The notes beneath the pieces were generated by a model. The model did no database searches. It worked only from the letters and a program-made list of their open reading frames with translations, and had not been told where the DNA came from. Below, one piece after another: positions 52,252 through 61,200 of a stretch of 64,000 bases of DNA. The DNA comes from Lytechinus variegatus (taxonomy: Eukaryota > Echinodermata > Echinoidea > Temnopleuroida > Toxopneustidae), in assembly GCF_018143015.1 (NCBI RefSeq), contig NC_054757.1, positions 2,218,001 to 2,282,000 of the forward strand. The letters are read 5' to 3'. Both the position numbers and the translations under genes were made by a program. The first letter of the stretch is position 1. Every line of letters starts with the position of its first letter.

Positions 52252-55200
52252 GTGATGGTGATGATGATGATGATGACGATGGTGGCGGTGGTGATGATGT
52301 TGATGGTGATGGTGATGATGATGACGACGATGATGATGATTTATTGAGTTGCAACTTTTCTAAAGAATTCTTTAATGGACTGTGTTTTCTGTGACAGGTG
52401 CGGATGTGAATAGGGCAACAACCAACAATGACCATACTGTGCTTTCTCTTGCTTGCGCTGGAGGTCATCTGAAGGTCGTTGAACTTCTTCTGGCCCACAA
52501 TGCTGACCCCTCCCACAAACTCAAGGTTAGAGAATTTAAAAATAATCTCATGCAGACAAGAAGTAGATTTCATGTTAAAGGACAAGTCCGACCCAACAAA
52601 AAATTGGTTTTAATGAAAGTGAAATTTATTAAAGTGCACATGTTCTGGGAAGTATTTTATCAACATTTTTGCCTGACAAATCAGAAAAGTTTTTAGATCG
52701 GATATAATAGGACTTGTCGCTTATCCAACAAGTCCTTTTATGAAACGTTCCCCAAGTGGGGATTGAAACATCTCTTTTAAATTCAGGCCAATGGGTTTCT
52801 ATGTGTTGTCAATATTTTCACCAAGAAAAAAAATTATTTAAATTTCCTTGTAAGTGATGTATTTTACTTAAAAGTTTCTTCAATTAGAAAAAACCTTGGA
52901 TAATTGAATTTCTTTGTTAAAGCTCAGAGAGGCATTAATAACGAGTGATTAATTGTGATTTTCCAATGCATGGGTGTCGGATGGCTTGATGTTCATCCAG
53001 GCTTACACACTGACTCTCTTGCATTATGCATGAAGGAATAGCCTTATATTCAGGGTGTGTGCCTTGTGTCATTATTTCCACTTCACAACAAAGACAGTAA
53101 TACAGTTACTACTACATATACCTTCTAGGCTTATCCTGTTGCTTTCAGATCATACTTAAAGCTCCAAATTTTTAGTTGCCAACTCTTTAGTTGAACATTT
53201 AGTGTCTTGTCTTCTCTGTTCCTCACATGCCATTTTGTTGGAGGTCGATGATGTTTCATCACAATTCTGTTGGTTTGCCCCTTTTTGTCATTTTTTTTCT
53301 GTACTGCTACTTGGTCACTTCTTCAAAGTATGTAGAAGACGAATCCATCTTCCTCTCTGTCTTTCTATCTCTCATCAAGTCATCAATCTTTCTCTTATTG
53401 CCATCCTTTGTGAATGGACTTCTTTTGGACCTTATGTTACCTATTCTCACTTCAGCTTGTCTCCTCCATCTCAACTCCTTATTCATTCCATTTTGCACTC
53501 CTTATCCTTATTATTTTTCTCCTCATCTTCTATCTTCTCCCCGTCATCTTCCTCTTCTTCGCCTCCTTGTGACTCTGTCTGACATTCTTTTCCTCATCTC
53601 TCTCTCTTCCTTTTCTCCTTATGCTTCTTTCCCTTTACATTCTCCTGTTCTTCACCTCTTGTCCTCTCTTCCCTTTTCTCCCTTTTCCTCTCTCCTCCCC
53701 CTCCCCTCCCCCTTCCCCCTTCCCCTTGTCCTCTTCTATACCTCTTCTCCTTTTCTTTCCCTCATCCTTCTGCTGCTTTAGTGGATTGAGATTTTCATTG
53801 TCTTTTAAATTATATGTCACCAGATTTCTTTGTAACGACCAACTCCTACCTCTCACCTCCATTCAGGCTCTGTACTTGGATCCGTCTTTCTACTCGATGA
53901 TTATTCCATTTATTTATTTTTTCAGGACAACTCTACATGCCTGATTGAGTCTGCGAAGGGTGGTCATTCCGATGTGATGGTGCTTGTTCTAGAGTACCCT
54001 ACCAATATGATCGCCCACCCTGAGGGTATGGCTACACCACCAACACCAGATCAAGGAGAGGTGAGTCCACATTGACAAAACATAATTTAAAGTGATTTTG
54101 TGTAACTCTGTGGAGGTCAGTATATGCAATAACATTTCGTGAGTAAACCCTGAAATTTTGTTTCATAAGCATCATTACATGTTTCGCATTAGTAAAAATT
54201 ATTAGAAACATTTGTATATATATTTGTTTGATTTGATATGAATCATTTCTCAAGTGAAAAATGGGCTGAAGAATTCAGGATATGATCTAGGTATGTAGCT
54301 TTGTGATAGCCAAGCACTACAGGTTGTTAATGATGATGGTGTTTCTGTGATTGTTTTCAGGTATCTCGAGTCCCAACCCAAGCACTTCCTATTGTCGTCC
54401 CGCCTCAGGAACCAGATAAACACCCGGAGGAAGCCCACCTTGTTGAATTCAGTGGTAGGTCCATCAACATATTTCAACTCTACTCTAAGTTTTGGTGTGA
54501 TGAATATTCTGAACCCTGCAGACCTCTGCCCTATTCACTTCTAATATTCGTGATGCTCAATTTGATTACAGATATTAGTATACCATATAATATAAAGAAT
54601 AAGAGTTCTGCTTTGAAATGTACAATATGAAACGAAGGCAGTAATTGAGAAACTCTAGACAAAAAAGAAATATGAATTTCAGCCTTGGGCCTTTATCAGA
54701 TATGACAAAATTTGTTATTTCATGCAAAAAAAAAAGTGCATAAATGCCCTTGCCCTCTGGTTATGATTATCCTGATAACAGTATTAGCATATATCAGTAT
54801 AAATCTGCAAGATTATTTAGGGGGGGGGGGGTGGAGGTGATGCCACCTGCATCTGCCATTACATTAGTATGACCCTGCAGTAGAATATCTTTCATGTGTC
54901 CATGAATTTATCTGTGAACTGTAACTGTAGACTCTAAAAGAATTGTGTTTTACCCCCATCTTTTAAACCAGGGTCATCCCTCCTAGGCCGTGGGCAGCAG
55001 ACCACTGTTGTATCATCTTCTACCCCAGATGAATCTTTGTACCAAAGAATGGCGAGCTCTACGGTCGCCACCACCACCACCCTTACCAATACCATCACCA
55101 CTCCTGCAGGAGCTCCCAGCTCCCTAGAAACCATGGATGCCACAGGGATCTTCAACAAGACCATCCCTACCAACTTCTCTCCTACCAACATCGTGGCTTC

Positions 55201-58200
55201 CACGTCGCTACCCGACACTACCATCTCCAAGCTGGATGTGGCGGCAATGGCGCCGATGGGAGTCGGCAATGCCAAAGGCCACCATCGAACTGCAGAGGAG
55301 CAGATTCTGGAGAAGCAGCAGATCTATGCTGAACTCCAGAAGGTGGAAAGGGAGCTGCAGCAGCGGATTGAAGTGCCGGTGATTCCAAAGGGTTTCCAAG
55401 GACAGGGTGTGGATGAAACAGAGCCCTCCAAGCTTAATCTACCAGTGTCCCTTCCAGCTGGTGCTACTGTACCGAGTAGCATCCCCTCAGCGGTAGCGTC
55501 CCAAGCAGGGATCAGTTCTGCTCCTGTAGTAAATAGTGCTGCTGGTGTTGACCCTCCAGATAGCTCCCTGTTGGCTGGTGTTCCAGAGAGCAATAGCAAT
55601 CAGTCAGGCAACCAGAAGCAGTCTGCGGTTCAGGTTCCACCTCACTTACAGCCACTCCCTCCGTCTGTGTCCGATGGTGAGGAAAGCGGGGATAACGAAG
55701 ACGACTTGGCCCTCGATACCAGGGATATCCGAATCGTATCCTCCGTCCCTTCCCAGCATGAAGACAAAGGTAGTGGAGAAAGTGCTGCTGATGTTCTTGG
55801 GGCGGGTGTCCGACACGAGCCTCTGGGATGTGAATCCCAGTCACCACCATCTTCATCAGTGGCACCTCCTACATATGAATCGTACAACCAAAGCAGTAAC
55901 TGCAATTGCGACCCCACAACTACCTTGCCAGCAACGGCAGCATCACCGTATAACCCAGCTCTTAGTTCACAGCTCGTGGGACACACCCCTCTCCTTCCTG
56001 CTCCAGCCTCCGTACCGTCACCTCTACCGGATGTGGAGACCCTCCTCAAGGAATCATCTGGTACCCAGGTGGACTCCACTAGTCTGGCGGCGGCAGGTAT
56101 TGGTCAAGCTGTGCTGAGCAGTGGTGCAGTGCAGATCACAGCAGGTACAAGTGCTAATAACATTGCAGGGATGTCTGGAGCCATGGTAACTGGAGCCATG
56201 GTCATGCCACATGGTTACCGGGAAGTTCATAGAGGTGAGCAAATCTTGTCCTGTCCATTTATTTCTTTTTCTCCACATCGACAAAAAAAATATGTCTAAG
56301 AAAGGAAATACTATGTATCGACGTTGATACTAACATTAAGATTAATTGTCCCATCTGATCAATTGTATGTTAATTATTTTATGCATTGATAGTCATACCT
56401 TTCACTTGATATTTTGTTTGGAATTATTCTTATAATTCTCAATATTATTCTTAGCCAATCAAATTCTATGAATTCAATTGTTTTGATAGTAGTTTCATAA
56501 AATGTGGCCCTTCTTCCCCTTACTGATTAGTTTCCAATTTTTAACATGATGTATTTCTCTAAACCTTTGCACTCCGTTTTAGGATAATTTTCAAGGATTT
56601 GGGGTGTACCAAGTTCTGAAACATCAGGACATTTTTTCTATTTGCAGAAAATCTGTCGACATGGGCAAATTACCCAGAAATAACCCAAATATGGTAAACT
56701 TGTTCTTGCTCGTATCAGTTGTGATTAAGCTTCTTTGTCAGCCATGATCAGGCATCAATTGATTGGAGGAAGTCAATTAATTCCTATCCAAAATTATCAA
56801 AATTCAGATATAAATTGCCAACAAGGGTACATACATCTCATAAAGCAAGTAACCCTTGTTGCACAGTGCATCTGATGATTCTGTACTTCATATTCACAGA
56901 TGCTGAAAAGAGACCTGTTGAGTCTAAGAAGCCAGCTCGCCAAACCCAATCGGTAGGCACACAGTGCGACCGTTCATCCATACCCCACCACCACCAGGTC
57001 GTACCAGCTCCTATCATGCTGACCACCGGTGGAGCAGGGGTAGGAGCTTTGGGGGCAGGGGTAACCACCACCACCGCTGCCCTTGTCCCGTCTCCTGCCT
57101 CACCGGGCAGCTACGACCAAGCCCACTTTGCACCGCACCCACCCGTCGAGATCGATGCCCAGACAGAGAGCAATCACGACACGGCTCTGACTATTGCTTG
57201 CGCAGGGGGGCATGACGACTTGGTTCAGATGCTTCTGGAAAAGAGTGCCCAGATCGAGCATCGAGATAAGAAAGGTAGGTAGCATCCTTATAGTTTCAGG
57301 GTTTCCAGCCCATCAGGGAAATCAAGGAATTTGATCAATAATACCTCAAATATCAGGGAAAATGCCTCGAAGGAAGGAAAAAATCAGGGAAGTTTGATCA
57401 GCCCCAAAGTCAAAAGCACAGAGTCAGTCAGACTCTGTTATATTTTGTTGCATATCAAAGCATCATCCGTTGAATGACTGGTTATGGTGGTTTTTTAGTG
57501 GGTTTTTTTTAACATGTAATTCACTGCAACAACGTGGAAAACATGCGAAACTGAGATTGTGTTTAATTAATTATCAGGGAATTTTTAAACTTCATCAGGT
57601 GAATATCAGGGAATTTTGTTTTCTTGTAAAGCTGGAAACCCTGTAGTTTACAACTTGGGATACAATGGCTTAAAATGAATTCTCAATATCTCTGTAGCCT
57701 GGTGCACACTTCAATCATCTATTTATGATCAGATATACATTAAGAAAATTTCAAGCATTTTATTTTTAGACCTATGATATCATGATGATCATTCCTGATA
57801 TTGGAATGTATAAAATTACAATCAAAGCACTAATCGATTCAGGTCTTTCTGTTGGAATAAAAGTGGATTCAGTTCCAAATTATGATGGATTATAATAATG
57901 AGTCTTGCCATTGGCTATGATTTTTGTCTCACCTGCGAAGCAAAGTGAGACTATAGTCGCCGCTTTTCCGACGGCGGCGGCGGCGTCAACATCAAATCTT
58001 AACCTGAGGTTAAGTTTTTGAAATGACGTCATAACTTAGAAAGTATATGGACCTAGTTCATGAAACTTGGCCATAAGGTTAATCAAGTATTACTGAACAT
58101 TCTATTAGAGTTTCATGTCACATGACCAAGGTCAAAGGTCATTTAGGGTCAATGAACTTAGACCATGTTGGAGGAATCAACATCGAAATCTTAACCTGAG

Positions 58201-61200
58201 GTTAAGTTTTTGAAATGTCATCATAACTTAGAAAATATATGGACCTAGTTCATGAAACTTGGACATAAGGTTAAGAAAGTATCACTGAACATCCTGCATG
58301 AGTTTCACGTCACATGACCAAGGTCAAATGTCATTTAGGGTCAATGAACTTTGGCCGAATTGGGGATATCTGTTGAATTCCCATCATAACTTTGAAAGTT
58401 TATGGATCTGATTCATGAAACTTGGACATAATAGTAATCAAGCATCGCTGAACATTTTGTGCAAGTTTCAGGTCTCATGATTAAGGTCAAAGGTCATTTA
58501 GGGTCAATGAACTTTGGCCGAATCGAGGGTATCTGTTGAATTACCATCATAACTTTGAAAGTTTATTGGTCTAGTTCATTAAACTTGGACATTAGAGTAA
58601 TTAAGTATCACTGAACATCCTGTGCGCGTTTCAGGTCACATGACCAAGGTCAAAGGTCAATGAACTTTGGCCGAATTGGGTGTATCTGTTGAATTACCAT
58701 CATAACTTTGAAAGTTTATGGATCTGATTCATGAAACTTGTACATAAGAGTAATCAAGTATCACTGAACATCCTGTGCGAGTTTCAGGTCACATGATCAA
58801 GGTCAAAGGTCATGTAAGGTCAATGAACTTTGGCCATGTTGGGTTTTTTGTTGAATAACCATCATATCTCTGTAAGTTTATTGGTCTAGTTCATAAAAAG
58901 TGGACATAAGAGTAACCATGTATCACTGAACATCTTGTGCGAGTTAGAGTAGTATTCAAAGTCAGCACTGCTGCTATATTGAACTGCGTGATGCAGGTGA
59001 GACGGCCAGAGGCATTCCACTTGTTAATTGATTCATGACTTGAAAGATTGATGAATACACATGTAGGTAAGCTACTGTTACTTGACTTTAATGGTGTCTT
59101 TCTTAAAGGTATTGTTTAACTTTGTGAGCAGCCAATTTAAAAAAATCTCAAACCAAGATGAAACATGTGTACAAGTGCATGTATTAGAACAAATAAACCC
59201 TGAAAACAACCATTATTGAGAATGAAAAGCTAAAACTACAAGGCAAACCCCGATTTTGTAAATAGGCGTCTTATAGGCGTCTTATAGACACCTAAATAGT
59301 ACACATAAGTGTATGGGATGAAATTAAGATGGTGTTTCCGGTCACTTTATATTTCAATTTTTGAAGCACTAAATAATCATTTTCGAACGCAATTTTTTGG
59401 GGGGCTTCATTTTTGTAACATATCACAGACACTGGTGACAAGTGTGACCTTCTAGCTCAGATTTTTTAAAAGTCAAACCAATGTTAACCAATCACTTTAA
59501 CCGTTCTCTCTGTGCAGGGTTTACACCACTCATCTTAGCAGCCACCGCGGGTCATTACAAGACTGTGCAGATCCTCCTCAATCACAATGCAGACATCGAA
59601 GCTCAATCTGAGAGAACCAAAGATACTCCCTTATCCCTCGCCTGCTCAGGTGGACGATACGAGGTCAGTTCCATTACCCATAATCCCCAGGGATGCCAGT
59701 TTTCAGGCAAAAACCTGAATTCAGGCCCTGACAATTTATTTTCAGGCCACAGTTTTAGCATTTTTGTGTACAAAATATTGTATTCCAGGTGATTTTCAGG
59801 CCCTCTAATCAATTCCAACTGGCATCCCTGAATCCCGCTCTTGCTATCTAAGTATAAACATCAGGGAATAATTTTGCTGTACAAATTTGAATAGCATTTT
59901 TGGTCATGAAAGAAAAGCTCTCGACTAAGAAATGTACAGTTCCATGTAAATATGTGCTATACAAAAGACTTCATGCATAGCAGTCTTTCAAAAATGTGGA
60001 GGAAATTGCGATGCGATACCAGGAAAATTATTCCCTGAACATGTTTCCTACCCGTTTTAGCCTCTATAGTAGTAGTATTTATAGTCTTATTTATTTACAA
60101 GTGTTCTATTGTCAAATGAATTGTAATATAGCTAAATGCTGCTTTTAAATTTAATTAACCTGAATTTAATCTGTATCCCGATTTGGAGGGGTAAAATGTG
60201 TAATATTTCATGCATGATATCCTGTTTCCATAACCTAAATACCGTATTAAATATGAAAGGAGTGGTTTCAGCAGGGTTTGTATTGGTCAAAGAATTTCAG
60301 GAAAGTTGAGGAATTTTAAAAAAATATATAGGTGGTTTATTGAAGAGTTGCAAAATTTAGGGGAGAGAAATAGGTTAATATCTTTTTGGTAGTTGTAGAA
60401 ATTCACTTATCCTAAGTATTTTTGGGGGTCAACCTTTCAAACATGGCATGAATGCAGAGAAATGCCTGGGTCCCATAATGCAAAGATTAGCCATTCATCG
60501 TGCACTTGATTTTCATGATCGATTGTACAATGTAGTCAATGCAATCAGTTGTAAAAAAAAATGTTGCTTAGCTGTGTGTTACGGGCCCCTGGTTATATTA
60601 TTCCTCGATGTGGAGGGCAGTCATGAAAGTTTTCAGCACTGAGTAGATTGTCAGCTGTGAAAGTTTCCTTTCGAACCCTTGGTTTTTATTGGCGGAGAAG
60701 CACTGGTCTTTGACAGTTACCATAGCAACAGTCAGAAAATGGAATATTGTCAGAGCTGATAAACTAAGAGGATTCCTTGGTCATCATATAATTGCTCATT
60801 TAACCATTTTCCATCAGACAGCAAAGCATTTCGCCAAGACGTGTACTGATAATTGTTTCAGGAACATTTCTCTTAACCTAAACTCATCTTTTTTTTTCAT
60901 TCTGATGTCTTCAACAGGTTGTAGAGCTATTACTGTCACACAGTGCTAATAAGGAACATCGTAATGTATCAGACTACACCCCGCTCAGTCTGGCTGCTTC
61001 GGGTGGCTATGTTAACATCATCAAACTTCTACTCAGATATGGAGCAGAAATCAACTCCAGGTATGTCACAAGGTGGTTGAATTTATTGAATGGAAATATT
61101 TAAATATTTACTCTTGTTTTTGCCTATTCTGTCAAAATTTTATGTTCTAAGTAAAACCAAAATTGGGATTTAAGAGTTTATGTGACATCATTGGTTCGCT

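Noticed and set aside
52079..52585. 168-codon Ser/Pro-rich frame on the minus strand, with poly-Asp and poly-Met frames on the plus strand
   Set aside because: Direct translation of the GAT/GGT triplet repeat in intron 11.
53202..53944. Frames up to 184 codons, Leu/Ser/Phe-rich
   Set aside because: They lie in a pyrimidine-rich intronic tract and have no domain or conservation.
55512..56117. Long frames on both strands inside 55.3-56.3 kb (117, 145 and 193 codons)
   Set aside because: Shadow frames of Mask exon 15, whose own frame is fixed by splice phases and by the AEEQ...LQKVER match.
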